A stretch of 64,000 nucleotides of DNA, from NCBI GenBank assembly GCA_942493035.1, contig OW818666.1, forward strand, positions 1,426,001 to 1,490,000. Direction: 5' to 3'. Below the pieces are notes generated by a model, which had not been told where the DNA came from, did no database searches, and saw only the letters and a list, made by a program, of their open reading frames with translations. Below are positions 42,562-51,744 of this stretch, one piece after another. The DNA comes from WRGT01 sp942493035. GTDB lineage: Bacteria > Spirochaetota > UBA4802 > UBA5550. The first letter of the stretch is position 1, and each line of letters starts with the position of its first letter. The translations under genes and the position numbers were made by a program.

Positions 42562-43287
42562 TTATTTTTTCTTCTTAACAGCTTTAATTTTTTTTACCGG
42601 TGAATCATCAATAATTTCACCATCTTTAAACATTACTCTTCTGTTTGTGTATTCAGCAACATCGGGCTCATGGGTAACCATTATAATAGAAATGCCGGTT
42701 TCTTTATTCAGCCTGGTAAACAGATTCATTATTTCTACGGTATTCTTTGAATCAAGATTACCGGTAGGTTCATCCGCAAGTATAATTGCAGGATCATTGA
42801 TTAGAGCCCGGGCAATGGCTACACGCTGCTGCTCACCGCCTGAAAGCTTATTTGGATGATGATCGTATCGACCTGAAAGTCCGACTACATCAAGCAGCTC
42901 TTTCGCACGGGCATTAAGTTCTTTAGCTGAAAAACCCCCTTTATAAAAAAGAGGGAGTTCTACATTTTCCATTGCAGAAGTTCTTGAAAGCAGATTAAAA
43001 CCCTGAAAAACAAAACCGATTTTTCGATTTCTTATCTCCGCCTTCTGGTCACTATTAAGTGTTGAACCGTCAATACCATCAAGTAAATAAGTACCGGTTG
43101 TGGGAGTATCAAGAAATCCGAGTATATTCATGAAAGTGGACTTTCCCGAACCGGAAGAACCCATTATTGAAACAAATTCACCTTCAGTAAAATCGAAAGA
43201 TACACCCTTTATTGCATGTACACTAACTTCTTCGCTTAAATTGTAAATTTTTACAAGATCTTTAATCTCAATTATTTTTTTACTCAT
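42562..43287 (-). CDS. ABC transporter ATP-binding protein (MacB/LolD type)
   Basis: 241 aa. Walker A GSSGSGKST (~42-50), Q-loop GFVFQGFNLL, signature LSGGEQQRVAIARAL, Walker B IILADEPTGNLDS and a switch His in MVTHEPDVAEY. Composition matches the MacB/LolD/FtsE-like group, which needs an FtsX-type permease. With the adaptor and TolC genes directly upstream it should form a tripartite exporter, but no permease gene is present. The C-terminal tail is Lys-rich (KKIKAVKKKK). Confidence 0.9.
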   Translation of the reverse strand: MSKKIIEIKDLVKIYNLSEEVSVHAIKGVSFDFTEGEFVSIMGSSGSGKSTFMNILGFLDTPTTGTYLLDGIDGSTLNSDQKAEIRNRKIGFVFQGFNLLSRTSAMENVELPLFYKGGFSAKELNARAKELLDVVGLSGRYDHHPNKLSGGEQQRVAIARALINDPAIILADEPTGNLDSKNTVEIMNLFTRLNKETGISIIMVTHEPDVAEYTNRRVMFKDGEIIDDSPVKKIKAVKKKK

Positions 43288-43321
43288 AATTTAAATACTA
43301 TTCTTCTTAAAATATTATTTA

Positions 43322-44401
43322 CTATTTTTTTTCTTTAATCCGCACAAGGACTTCATCATTTTCTTTCAATCCTCCGGTTATTTCAGTATGCATATCCCCT
43401 TTAAGTCCAGTCTGCACTTCTATCTTTTTATATGAACCGGAACTCTTCTTTTTCCAGACGGTTTTCTTTAATCCATCAGACTCGACACTATCATCCGGAG
43501 AAACGATAAAAGCCTGATTTAAAACCATTAATACATTCTGCTTTTCTCCGACCACAACAGTCGCTGTTGCTGTCATCCCAGGTCTCAACAGCAGCTCGCT
43601 GTTATCACAATGTACTAGTGATTGATATGTAACCAGTCCCCCTGATTTAACAGGATTCATTCTTACCTGATTTATTGTACCTGAAAATTTTTTGTCCGGA
43701 AAAGCACTCACTGAAAACAATACCTGCTGACCGTTTTTAATATATCCGATATCTGATTCGTCAATACTTATCGTAAGAAGCATTTTATTCAAAGAAGGAG
43801 CTACAAGAAATAATGGAGAAGTTACACCTACAGGCGTATTTTCTTTAGCATGAACAGCAATTATAATTCCATTTATAGGAGCATATACTTTAGTGTAGTC
43901 ACGCTCTTTCAGTAGTAAATTAAAATCCACTTTTGCCTGTTTATAGGCAATTAAAATAGAATTGAAATCAATTTCAGAAATTTCCATAGCCCTTTTTGAG
44001 ATAAGATTATCTTTAAATAGATTTCGTTTCCCATCAAGATCCTGTTGAGCTGATGCTATTCTCGATTTTGTATTTTCAAGATTTTCACTGGCTCTTGCAA
44101 TCCTCTGTTCAATACTGGCTGAATCGACTTTGAGAAGAAGCTGACCTTTTGAAATATTCTGATTAAAATCAACATAGACTTTTTCGACCAGACCTCCGGA
44201 TTTACTGAGAATAGTTAACGGATCAAGAATATCCAGTTCACCGGTTACTGAAATAGTTTTTTTGATATCACCTTTGGAAACTTTCTCAAAAACTAATTCT
44301 CTATCTCCACCCTTACCGCAACTTCGTGAAGAAAAAACAACTATAAAAAAAACTGCAACAACAGATGTGGCTACTACAGTTTTTAGTCCTGGTTTTTGCA
44401 T
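43322..44401 (-). CDS. HlyD/MacA-family periplasmic adaptor
   Basis: 359 aa. N-terminal anchor (VVATSVVAVFFIVVFSS, ~9-25), barrel-sandwich start NISKGQLLLKVDSASIEQRI, alpha-hairpin (~70-125), and beta-barrel segments FSGTINQVRMNPV, LRPGMTATATVVVGEK. It couples the ABC exporter to TolC in the periplasm. Start overlaps the end of the tolC gene by 19 bp, so the two are coupled. Confidence 0.88.
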   Translation of the reverse strand: MQKPGLKTVVATSVVAVFFIVVFSSRSCGKGGDRELVFEKVSKGDIKKTISVTGELDILDPLTILSKSGGLVEKVYVDFNQNISKGQLLLKVDSASIEQRIARASENLENTKSRIASAQQDLDGKRNLFKDNLISKRAMEISEIDFNSILIAYKQAKVDFNLLLKERDYTKVYAPINGIIIAVHAKENTPVGVTSPLFLVAPSLNKMLLTISIDESDIGYIKNGQQVLFSVSAFPDKKFSGTINQVRMNPVKSGGLVTYQSLVHCDNSELLLRPGMTATATVVVGEKQNVLMVLNQAFIVSPDDSVESDGLKKTVWKKKSSGSYKKIEVQTGLKGDMHTEITGGLKENDEVLVRIKEKK

Positions 44402-45723
44402 ATATAACTCTCTCCAATTCCGATAATACTTGTTAATTTAGCCAGAGTCAACAAATAACTATACTTTGCCTCGATGAAACCTATATCAGCTCTTATAACA
44501 CTCAGTTCAGCATCCTGAAGCTCAAGTAATGTACCAGCTCCGTTTTCGTAACTCCGCTGTGCAAGTAGGAGATGTCTCTGAGCATTCTTTCTAATGAGAT
44601 TCGACATCTCCATCTGCTTCTTTATCTCTTCAAGACTTTTATAACTGTTTCTTATCTGATTTTTTGTCTCTATGAGTAATTCTTTCTCTCTGTAAGTAAT
44701 TTTATTATAATTACTTACACTTGAGTCGACATTTGCCGATATGCGACCCCCTGTATAAATCGGTATTGCAGCCTTGATCAAACCATTAAATGCCGGGGTC
44801 CAATTCTCAAAATTATAGTTTTCAGAAATCTGCTCCATTCCATACACTTTTTCACTCTGATAACCAAGCCCAAGAATTAAATCGATAGTAGGATAATGTG
44901 CTGCCGACTCTTGTGAAATTTTTAATTTTGCAATTCTTTTTTCCAAAATTAAAATTCTTATATCAGGGCTATAGATTTCAGCCATTTTGTAAAGGGTATC
45001 AAGTTCGCAATTAAGTTCCGGTAGTACATCAACATCTTTGGGATTTATAACTAAGGATTCCATCTCTTCCAGTCCCATAGAATGAAATAAATTTAACTTA
45101 TTTTTTCGTTCATTATTTTTTGTTTTTTCAAGCTGCATCTGTGAATCAGCCATGTCAAGGTCAGCTTTGCTGACATCAAGGATAGGTCTTGCCCCCTGTT
45201 CAAAAAGCTGTTTTGCAAGATCAGATTTCTTTTTATACTTCTGATGTATCTCATCTCTGATCTTTAAGGCATTTAAGGAGAGAAGATAACCATAATAAGC
45301 ATTTTTGACTTCAAACTGAATGGCATTTTTTGATTTTTGACTTTTTAATTTCGATATATCAATATTTGTTTTAGCACTTTCTTCTGAGTATTCTTTTTTA
45401 CCATCATATAGATTATATACAACAGTAAGACCTGCGAAAAGGCCAATAGTAGTATCTTTTCCCGGGATTTGAAAGTTTGTATTAGCTGTTGTGTCTGCTT
45501 TCGCATATTCAACAGTTTTAATCTCACCGTTTACAATAAGACTATTTGCAGATTTAGCAATTCGATAATTATAAACACTCTGTTTATTGTCTTCGATTGA
45601 TAAAAATATATTCGAATGATTCTGCATGGCAATATTGATGCATTCGTCGAGGTTAACGTTACGCTCTTCGGAGAAGCTATTAATTGTTATAAAAATAAAG
45701 AGAAGAGAAAATACTTTTTTCAT
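44383..45723 (-). CDS. TolC-family outer membrane efflux protein
   Basis: 446 aa with signal peptide KKVFSLLFIFITINSFSEE and two OEP repeats of long helices and beta strands (NVNLDECINIAMQNHSN; ILILEKRIAKLKISQES). The motif near RSYENGAGTLLELQDAELS is typical. First gene of the three-gene exporter row. The leader 45724-45850 has TTGACA on the minus strand near 45804-45809 with an A/T-rich dyad (ATATATCGTATATAT) that may be an operator; promoter is not certain. Confidence 0.88.
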   Translation of the reverse strand: MKKVFSLLFIFITINSFSEERNVNLDECINIAMQNHSNIFLSIEDNKQSVYNYRIAKSANSLIVNGEIKTVEYAKADTTANTNFQIPGKDTTIGLFAGLTVVYNLYDGKKEYSEESAKTNIDISKLKSQKSKNAIQFEVKNAYYGYLLSLNALKIRDEIHQKYKKKSDLAKQLFEQGARPILDVSKADLDMADSQMQLEKTKNNERKNKLNLFHSMGLEEMESLVINPKDVDVLPELNCELDTLYKMAEIYSPDIRILILEKRIAKLKISQESAAHYPTIDLILGLGYQSEKVYGMEQISENYNFENWTPAFNGLIKAAIPIYTGGRISANVDSSVSNYNKITYREKELLIETKNQIRNSYKSLEEIKKQMEMSNLIRKNAQRHLLLAQRSYENGAGTLLELQDAELSVIRADIGFIEAKYSYLLTLAKLTSIIGIGESYICKNQD

Positions 45724-45932
45724 GAATTAATTAAATCCCTACTGTAGTAAAAAAGTTTGTTTTTTTTAATAAGAAATGTTATGATTGAATATATACGATA
45801 TATGTCAAGACAATAAATGACATAAATGAATTGAAGGAAAAAGAAGCGATAAGTATAATTGTTAACTTATATTTTAGAAATAAAGTTGTTAAATTTATAC
45901 ATAAAAAAAAATAATTTATTTTAAAAAAAACA

Positions 45933-45961
45933 TTGACAGCATCACCATATAAAATTATCAG
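45933..45961 (+). promoter_or_regulatory. Promoter of the tRNA-Thr/tRNA-Tyr unit
   Basis: TTGACA at 45933-45938, a 17-base spacer, and TATCAG at 45956-45961 as -10. The predicted start falls about 10 bases before the mature tRNA-Thr. Confidence 0.7.
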
Positions 45962-45977
45962 TTACCTCGTTGATTTT

Positions 45978-46050
45978 GCTAGCGTAGCTCAATCGGTAGA
46001 GCAGCTGATTTGTAATCAGCTTGTTGGGGGTTCAATTCCTCTCGCTAGCT
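45978..46050 (+). tRNA. tRNA-Thr (anticodon TGT)
   Basis: 73 bases, acceptor GCTAGCG pairing with CGCTAGC, D-arm GCTC...GAGC, anticodon stem GCTGA/TCAGC with loop TTTGTAA giving TGT, and T-loop TTCAATT. CCA is not encoded. Transcribed with tRNA-Tyr 5 bases downstream. Confidence 0.93.
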
Positions 46051-46055
46051 AATCT

Positions 46056-46137
46056 GGTAAGGTTCCCGAGCGGCCAAAGGGAACAGACTGTAAATCTGTC
46101 GGCTTCGCCTTCGAAGGTTCGAATCCTTCCCTTACCA
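46056..46137 (+). tRNA. tRNA-Tyr (anticodon GTA)
   Basis: 82 bases with acceptor GGTAAGG/CCTTACC, anticodon stem CAGA/TCTG with loop CTGTAAA (GTA), a class II long variable arm (GTCGGCTTCGCCTTC) and T-loop TTCGAAT. CCA not encoded. Tyr anticodon GTA is the queuosine target, fitting queA in this window. Confidence 0.94.
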
Positions 46138-46146
46138 AAACAAATA

Positions 46147-46178
46147 AAAAGCCCCTGACTAAGTCGGGGGCTTTTTTG
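46147..46178 (+). terminator. Intrinsic terminator of the tRNA unit
   Basis: AAAAGCCCCTGAC and GTCGGGGGCTTTT form a strong stem around a TAA loop, followed by a T-run, just 9 bases after tRNA-Tyr. Confidence 0.9.
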
Positions 46179-46363
46179 TTATAACAGACTATCACCGAGT
46201 TGTGGCAACTACTCAAATACTAGAGGTATTTTATCTCCACCAGGACATCGGCACAGCGGAGAATTATTTTACTACCAGTTTTTGATTAGATACGGACTGT
46301 GTTATCTTAATTTAATATTGACATAAGAATAATACTTAATCTTATTTTAATCGTGAGAAAAAT

Positions 46364-47089
46364 ATGTTAACAGAAAACGAACTTATCCGTTATAAAAGAC
46401 AGCTTGAAGTATCTGGCTGGGAAAAATCCACACAGGAAAAGCTTAAAAATTCAGCTGTGTTTGTAGCAGGTGCCGGGGGACTCGGCAGTCCTGTATTATA
46501 CTATCTCACAGCTGCAGGTGTCGGACATATAAAAATATGCGACAGAGATAAAGTGGATTTATCTAATTTAAACAGACAGGTGTTATACAACACTTCTGAT
46601 ATCGGGAGCTGGAAAGCTGAAACTGCTTCAGTCAGAACGACGATGCTGAATGATTCGATTAAAATAACTCATTTTAATTCAGATGCAGGATGGAATCTCC
46701 TCGATGAGATTAAAGAATGTGATATAATTGTAGACTGTTTTGATAACTTTGAATCGAGACATATATTAAACCATATTTCTCTGCAGACAGGGATTCCCAT
46801 GGTCCATGCCGGAGTTTCGGAGTATTACGGACAGATGACTTTTCTTCAGCCTGGTGAGACTGCATGTCTGGCCTGTTTTATCCCTGAAAATATTAAAAAA
46901 GAGACACGCGGTATAGTCGGCGCCATGGCAGGAATTGTCGGATCAATGCAGGCAATGGAAGTTATAAAATTTTTAACCGGAACAGGGAGTATTCTGAAAA
47001 ACCGTTTACTTCATATTGACGGAAAATCTATGGATATTACAAATTTGATTCTAAAAAGAAATTCAGACTGCAAAGTTTGTTCAAAATAA
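46364..47089 (+). CDS. ThiF/MoeB/HesA-family adenylyltransferase
   Basis: 241 aa E1-like enzyme that adenylates the C-terminus of a ubiquitin-like sulfur carrier (ThiS or MoaD). Nucleotide loop AGAGGLGSPVLYYL, DLSNLNRQVLY, and a zinc site CLAC (~175) plus CKVC at the end. Carries no rhodanese domain, so it is of ThiF or short MoeB type; which carrier is served is unknown. First gene of a plus-strand row with a small membrane protein and recG. Short untranslated leader with GTGAG near the ATG. Confidence 0.9.
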   Translation: MLTENELIRYKRQLEVSGWEKSTQEKLKNSAVFVAGAGGLGSPVLYYLTAAGVGHIKICDRDKVDLSNLNRQVLYNTSDIGSWKAETASVRTTMLNDSIKITHFNSDAGWNLLDEIKECDIIVDCFDNFESRHILNHISLQTGIPMVHAGVSEYYGQMTFLQPGETACLACFIPENIKKETRGIVGAMAGIVGSMQAMEVIKFLTGTGSILKNRLLHIDGKSMDITNLILKRNSDCKVCSK

Positions 47090-47101
47090 AAGAGGTACCA
47101 T

Positions 47102-47410
47102 ATGTTTAAAAAATCAAGAATCATCATGGCTATCGTTGTTATCCTTCTGATATTTACTGCTTATTTCTATTTCAGTTATTATTTTACAGAGGAACAAAAA
47201 AATATTACTCAACGGAAACTCGATACAATTACCGGACAGGATCTCTCTGTTACGATTTTTGGTGCTGACGGCAGAATTATAAAAAGATGGACCGGTGTAA
47301 AAAAAATCACGACTTTTAAAGATGAAAGAAATTACACATTCTTTTACACTAAAGATGGAAAATACGTTCAGATCCCGAATTCAGTCTGGTATTTAGCAGA
47401 AGAGGAGTAG
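47102..47410 (+). CDS. Small single-TM periplasmic protein, unknown
   Basis: 102 aa with a membrane anchor at ~8-28 (IMAIVVILLIFTAYFYFSYYF) and a small periplasmic domain of beta strands (DLSVTIFGADGRIIKRW, NYTFFYTKDGKYVQI). Starts 12 bp after the ThiF-like gene with AGAGG at a good distance; recG starts 4 bp after its stop. I recognise no family. Confidence 0.7.
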   Translation: MFKKSRIIMAIVVILLIFTAYFYFSYYFTEEQKNITQRKLDTITGQDLSVTIFGADGRIIKRWTGVKKITTFKDERNYTFFYTKDGKYVQIPNSVWYLAEEE

Positions 47411-47414
47411 TCTT

Positions 47415-49499
47415 TTGAATATCCCTGTAACTCAAATACACGGGATAGGTCCTGTAAAAGCCGAAATTCTCAAAACTGAAGCCGGTATTGAAACAGTTGA
47501 GGATCTGCTTTATTATATGCCGCGAAAGTATCTCGACAGATCGCTGATTAAACGGATGGCGGACTGTTTTTCTGATGAGGAGGTAACTGTAGCAGGAAAT
47601 ATTGTTTCGGTTAATCTTATCAGGCGGAAAAAAGTGTTTTTGCAGGTTGATGTATCAGACGGTACGGATATGATCTCTGCAGTTTTTTTCGGAGCTGCCG
47701 GTTTTCTTCAAAAACTTTTCAACGAGGGAGAGTTTGTTATCCTCTCCGGTAAAATTAATATTCTCCGGAGTAAACAGATTCTCCATCCGGATTTTGATTT
47801 CATTGACGAAAACTCTGACATAAAATCAATTAATACGGGTAGAATAATCCCGCTGTACCGATCAACTAATTCTCTTAAAAAAAACGGATTTGATTCACGC
47901 GGATTCAGGCGGACGATAAGAGCTGCTCTCGAACAGTTCAGTTCCAGTATTGAGGAAACCCTTCCCGATTCTACACTTAATAAATACAATCTTATTAAGA
48001 TTAATGATGCATTAAGAGGTATACACTTCCCTGACAGCATGGAACACGCCGAGAATTCGAGAGTGCGCCTTGCATTTAACGAAATATATTTTTTTCAATA
48101 TTATATTCTCCTTCTGAAAAAAATTAATAAAAAGAGTTTGCCGCAAAGCCGAACCCGCGCTACCGACGTGATAAGCGACTTTAAAAAAACACTTAAATTT
48201 AGACTTACCGGTGATCAGGAAAATTCACTTGAAGAAATACAAAATGATTTAAACTCACCTTACCCTATGAATAGATTGCTTCAGGGGGATGTCGGTTCGG
48301 GCAAAACGGTTATTGCCCTTACCGGAGCACTTATAACGATCAGCAGAGGCCTTCAGGCTGCAATGATGGTCCCTACTGAAATACTTGCACAACAGCACTA
48401 TGAGACATCGGTTAAACTCCTACCCGCGAATATCAGAATTATTCTCGTCACTGGAAGCTTGACTAAGAAAGAGAAAAAGTCAATGCATGATGAGATTTCA
48501 AGCGGACGGGCTGATCTGATAATCGGTACGCATGCACTTATTCAGTCAGCAGTAAATTTTAAGCACTTGGGATATATAATTATAGACGAACAGCACCGGT
48601 TTGGAGTTGAACAAAGAGGAAAGCTTCGAACAAAGGGTGAGATACCGGATCTTCTTGTTATGACAGCAACACCGATACCGAGATCATTATCAATGACTCT
48701 CTACGGCGATCTTGATGTGTCATATATTCGCGAAAAACCTGCGGACAGGCTTCCGGTTAAAACTCTGGCATTCCCCGAATCGAGACTGAATGGAGTATAT
48801 AATTCCATGCGTAATTACCTGAAACAGGGACGGCAGATTTTTTATGTTTTACCAATTATTGAAGAATCCGAAAAGATAGATCTGAAATCGGCAGTGGAGA
48901 CTTATAATCATTTGAAAGACACAGTATTCACAGATATGTCCGTTGCACTCCTCCATGGTAAAATTCCCCAGGATGAAAAAGAGAGTATAATGCAGCAGTT
49001 CAGAAACGGTGAGATAAATATACTTGTTTCCACAACCGTAATTGAAGTAGGAATAGATATCCCGAATGCAAATGTTATGGTAATTCAACACTCTGAAAGA
49101 TTCGGCCTCGCACAGCTCCATCAGCTGAGAGGACGTGTCGGCCGGGGTGAACATCAGTCATTCTGTATTCTTGTTCATCCAGAGAAGATATCCCAGGATG
49201 CAGTGGAGAGGATCAAAATACTTACGGAATCTGATGACGGTTTTATTATATCAGAAAAGGATCTTCAGCTTCGAGGGAGCGGTCAGCTTATCGGGACAAG
49301 ACAGCACGGCTTCTCGGATTTTGAGTTCACAAACCTCGGTACCGACATTGATATTATTATCAAAGCCAGAAGTGAAGCGGAAAAAGCAATTTCAGAAATA
49401 CCCGATATAGAAGAGGAGCTGAACAACATCAGGCATAACCGATTCAACAAACAGATTAAAGGCTTACGGCATAAGAGAATTCTGTCTTTATTATCATAA
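47415..49499 (+). CDS. recG: ATP-dependent DNA helicase RecG
   Basis: 694 aa. Wedge/OB domain (~1-200), helicase motifs GDVGSGKTVIAL (Walker A), IIDEQHRFGVEQR (DEQH), TATPIPRSLSMTLYGDLD, and VGIDIPNANVM...QLRGRVGRG, plus the C-terminal RecG extension FEFTNLGTDI. Remodels stalled forks and Holliday junctions. Start TTG at 47415 is preceded by AGAGGAG. Shares a transcript with the ThiF-like gene. Confidence 0.97.
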   Translation: MNIPVTQIHGIGPVKAEILKTEAGIETVEDLLYYMPRKYLDRSLIKRMADCFSDEEVTVAGNIVSVNLIRRKKVFLQVDVSDGTDMISAVFFGAAGFLQKLFNEGEFVILSGKINILRSKQILHPDFDFIDENSDIKSINTGRIIPLYRSTNSLKKNGFDSRGFRRTIRAALEQFSSSIEETLPDSTLNKYNLIKINDALRGIHFPDSMEHAENSRVRLAFNEIYFFQYYILLLKKINKKSLPQSRTRATDVISDFKKTLKFRLTGDQENSLEEIQNDLNSPYPMNRLLQGDVGSGKTVIALTGALITISRGLQAAMMVPTEILAQQHYETSVKLLPANIRIILVTGSLTKKEKKSMHDEISSGRADLIIGTHALIQSAVNFKHLGYIIIDEQHRFGVEQRGKLRTKGEIPDLLVMTATPIPRSLSMTLYGDLDVSYIREKPADRLPVKTLAFPESRLNGVYNSMRNYLKQGRQIFYVLPIIEESEKIDLKSAVETYNHLKDTVFTDMSVALLHGKIPQDEKESIMQQFRNGEINILVSTTVIEVGIDIPNANVMVIQHSERFGLAQLHQLRGRVGRGEHQSFCILVHPEKISQDAVERIKILTESDDGFIISEKDLQLRGSGQLIGTRQHGFSDFEFTNLGTDIDIIIKARSEAEKAISEIPDIEEELNNIRHNRFNKQIKGLRHKRILSLLS

Positions 49500-49571
49500 C
49501 ACTGTCCTGACCACTGATTATTCTCCGGATAGATTTGTTTTAAATCCATACTATTAAATACAACGGTTCTT

Positions 49572-49613
49572 ATAAACAGAAAATCCCCGCTTTGGCGGAG
49601 ATTTTCTGTTTAT
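49572..49613. terminator. Bidirectional terminator between recG and ftsH
   Basis: A 19-bp stem with one mismatch (arms 49572-49590 and 49595-49613) around the loop TTTG. It lies between the convergent recG and ftsH genes and is flanked by T/A-rich tracts on both sides. Confidence 0.85.
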
Positions 49614-49653
49614 TTATAAATTTCTTTCTAACAGATATATCGGCTATTTGTTA

Positions 49654-51552
49654 TTATGCTTCTATATCAGTAGTAGACTCATCTAAAGAATTGCTCTTCA
49701 CTGTTGATTTTCCATTTGACATGGGAGGAAGCTCTTCACCTGCCATTATCTTGACAATATCAGCGGCATCAAGGGTTTCCCTCTCAATTAGGCTTTTAGC
49801 CATAGTTTCAAATTTTTCTCTACCTTCCAATAGTTTCTTTCTGGCTTCATCGAGACAGAATTTTATTATTCGATCAACTTCCTCATCTATTATCTGAGCT
49901 GTTGATTCGCTGAAATCGCGGTGCTGAGAGATTTCTCTTCCAAGAAAAATCTGTTCCTGTTTTGCACCGAAAGACATAGGGCCGACCTTCTCGCTCATAC
50001 CCCACTCTGTTACCATTTTACGGGCAATATCTGAAGCTCTTGCGATATCGTTACTTGAACCGGTGGTTACTTCTCCGAATTTAAGCTCCTCAGCAAGATG
50101 ACCTCCAAACAATATCTGTATCTGGTTCAGCCAGTGATTTTTCGAATGTATATGCTTCTCTTCAGAAGGGAGCTGCATCGTAAGACCAAGCGCTCTCCCC
50201 CTCGGGATAATTGTAACTTTATGTATCGGATCGGAACCGGTCATAAGTCCGAGTATTGCATGTCCTGATTCATGATAAGCAATTATAACTTTTTCGGAAT
50301 CGCTTATGAGCATGGATCGTCTTTCAGGTCCCATGAGCACTTTGTCCTTAGCCTCTTCCATCTCCTGCATTCCGACTCTCTTCTTATTCTTTCTTGCAGC
50401 CAGAAGAGCTCCTTCATTTACGAGATTCGCAAGATCAGCTCCGGTAAAACCGGGTGTTCCGCGTGCAATGACTTTAAGATCGACTTCACGTGAAAGAGGT
50501 ATCTTCTTTGTATGTACCGCAAGTATCTTCTCCCGGCCTCTGATATCCGGTATATCGACCACGACCTGTCTGTCGAAACGACCCGGACGGAGCAGCGCAG
50601 GATCGAGTACGTCAGGTCTGTTTGTCGCAGCGATAATGATTACACCCTCGTTAGCTTCAAAACCGTCCATCTCAACAAGAAGCTGATTAAGAGTCTGTTC
50701 ACGTTCATCATGACCGCCACCGAGTCCGGCACCTCTAAGACGCCCCACCGCATCAATCTCATCTATAAATATAATACATGGTGCGCTTTTTTTACCCTGT
50801 TCAAAAAGATCACGTACCCTTGATGCTCCAACTCCTACAAACATCTCTACAAAATCGGAACCGCTTATAGAGAAAAACGGAACACCAGCTTCACCGGCAA
50901 TAGCTCTTGCAAGAAGAGTTTTACCTGTTCCGGGAGGCCCTACAAGAAGTACACCGGTGGGTATTCTTGCACCAATTGCTATAAATTTTTTAGGTTCTTT
51001 AAGGAAATCAACGATCTCTTTCAGTTCCTCTTTCGCTTCATCAGCTCCGGCCACGTCTCCAAAATTAACTTTGTTTTTCATATCCGGATTAAGTTTTGCC
51101 TTACTCTTTCCGAAAGCAAGAGCCTTGTTACCTGCGCCCTGAATCTGACGGAACATGAGGAACCATATTAAAGCAAAGAAAATCAGCCATGGCAGAAAAC
51201 TTAAAATACCTTTTAGGAGCATTTTGTCATCTTCATCAGATCCTTCTATTGCGACTTTACTATCAAGAAGAGTCTTCATCAGTGCCGGATCATCATATGG
51301 AATCTGAGTTTTGAAATCATACCCGTCACCGGTCTGGCTTGTGGTTTTAGTCTCAGAACTCTTATATTTCCCGGCAATTGTTTTTCCGTTATCAACTCTT
51401 ACTTTTGAGATTTCATTGTTTTTTACTTTCTCAAGAAAAACACTATAATCCAGGATAACTTTATCAGTACCGGTTTCATTCATCTTAAATATTGCAACGA
51501 TGATGAGACCTATAAGCAGAATAAAAGCTATCTGTTTTGTTCCTTTGTTCAT
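49654..51552 (-). CDS. ftsH: Membrane ATP-dependent zinc metalloprotease FtsH
   Basis: 632 aa. Two membrane helices (~8-24 and ~118-134), Walker A GPPGTGKT at 205-212, Walker B IIFIDE at 260-265, SRH region and zinc site HESGH at 427-431, with the third acidic ligand further on. Degrades membrane and short-lived cytoplasmic proteins. The 51553-51744 leader has two hairpins (see entries). Length and motifs are standard. Confidence 0.97.
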   Translation of the reverse strand: MNKGTKQIAFILLIGLIIVAIFKMNETGTDKVILDYSVFLEKVKNNEISKVRVDNGKTIAGKYKSSETKTTSQTGDGYDFKTQIPYDDPALMKTLLDSKVAIEGSDEDDKMLLKGILSFLPWLIFFALIWFLMFRQIQGAGNKALAFGKSKAKLNPDMKNKVNFGDVAGADEAKEELKEIVDFLKEPKKFIAIGARIPTGVLLVGPPGTGKTLLARAIAGEAGVPFFSISGSDFVEMFVGVGASRVRDLFEQGKKSAPCIIFIDEIDAVGRLRGAGLGGGHDEREQTLNQLLVEMDGFEANEGVIIIAATNRPDVLDPALLRPGRFDRQVVVDIPDIRGREKILAVHTKKIPLSREVDLKVIARGTPGFTGADLANLVNEGALLAARKNKKRVGMQEMEEAKDKVLMGPERRSMLISDSEKVIIAYHESGHAILGLMTGSDPIHKVTIIPRGRALGLTMQLPSEEKHIHSKNHWLNQIQILFGGHLAEELKFGEVTTGSSNDIARASDIARKMVTEWGMSEKVGPMSFGAKQEQIFLGREISQHRDFSESTAQIIDEEVDRIIKFCLDEARKKLLEGREKFETMAKSLIERETLDAADIVKIMAGEELPPMSNGKSTVKSNSLDESTTDIEA

Positions 51553-51589
51553 TCTCTACTCCTGAAATGTATATATAAATATTTGACAG

Positions 51590-51608
51590 CCGGGAAACGT
51601 GTTCCGGG
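51590..51608. other. Hairpin in ftsH leader
   Basis: CCGGGAA pairs with TTCCGGG across a short loop, about 40 bases before the ftsH start. Possible leader-RNA element or a processing site. No regulatory partner is visible. Confidence 0.4.
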
Positions 51609-51643
51609 ACCGCAAAGTTAATCTGTCGGGATTAAAATGGCAT

Positions 51644-51672
51644 GAGCCGTTTTCTCCCTGAAAAAACGGCTC
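51644..51672 (-). terminator. Hairpin after tilS
   Basis: GAGCCGTTTT and AAAACGGCTC form a strong stem with a loop around CTCCCTGAA, about 75 bp after the tilS stop. On the minus strand the poly-T tract is weak, so termination is probably partial. Confidence 0.5.
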
Positions 51673-51744
51673 TGAATCTTCCGTTTCTATTTGAATTTTA
51701 TCATAAGTTATGAGTACTTACTTTTTATTAAAGTATGGTTACAA

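Noticed and set aside
50306..50686. Plus-strand reading frame opposite ftsH (126 codons)
   Set aside because: Lies across the ftsH AAA motifs; Ser-rich shadow composition.
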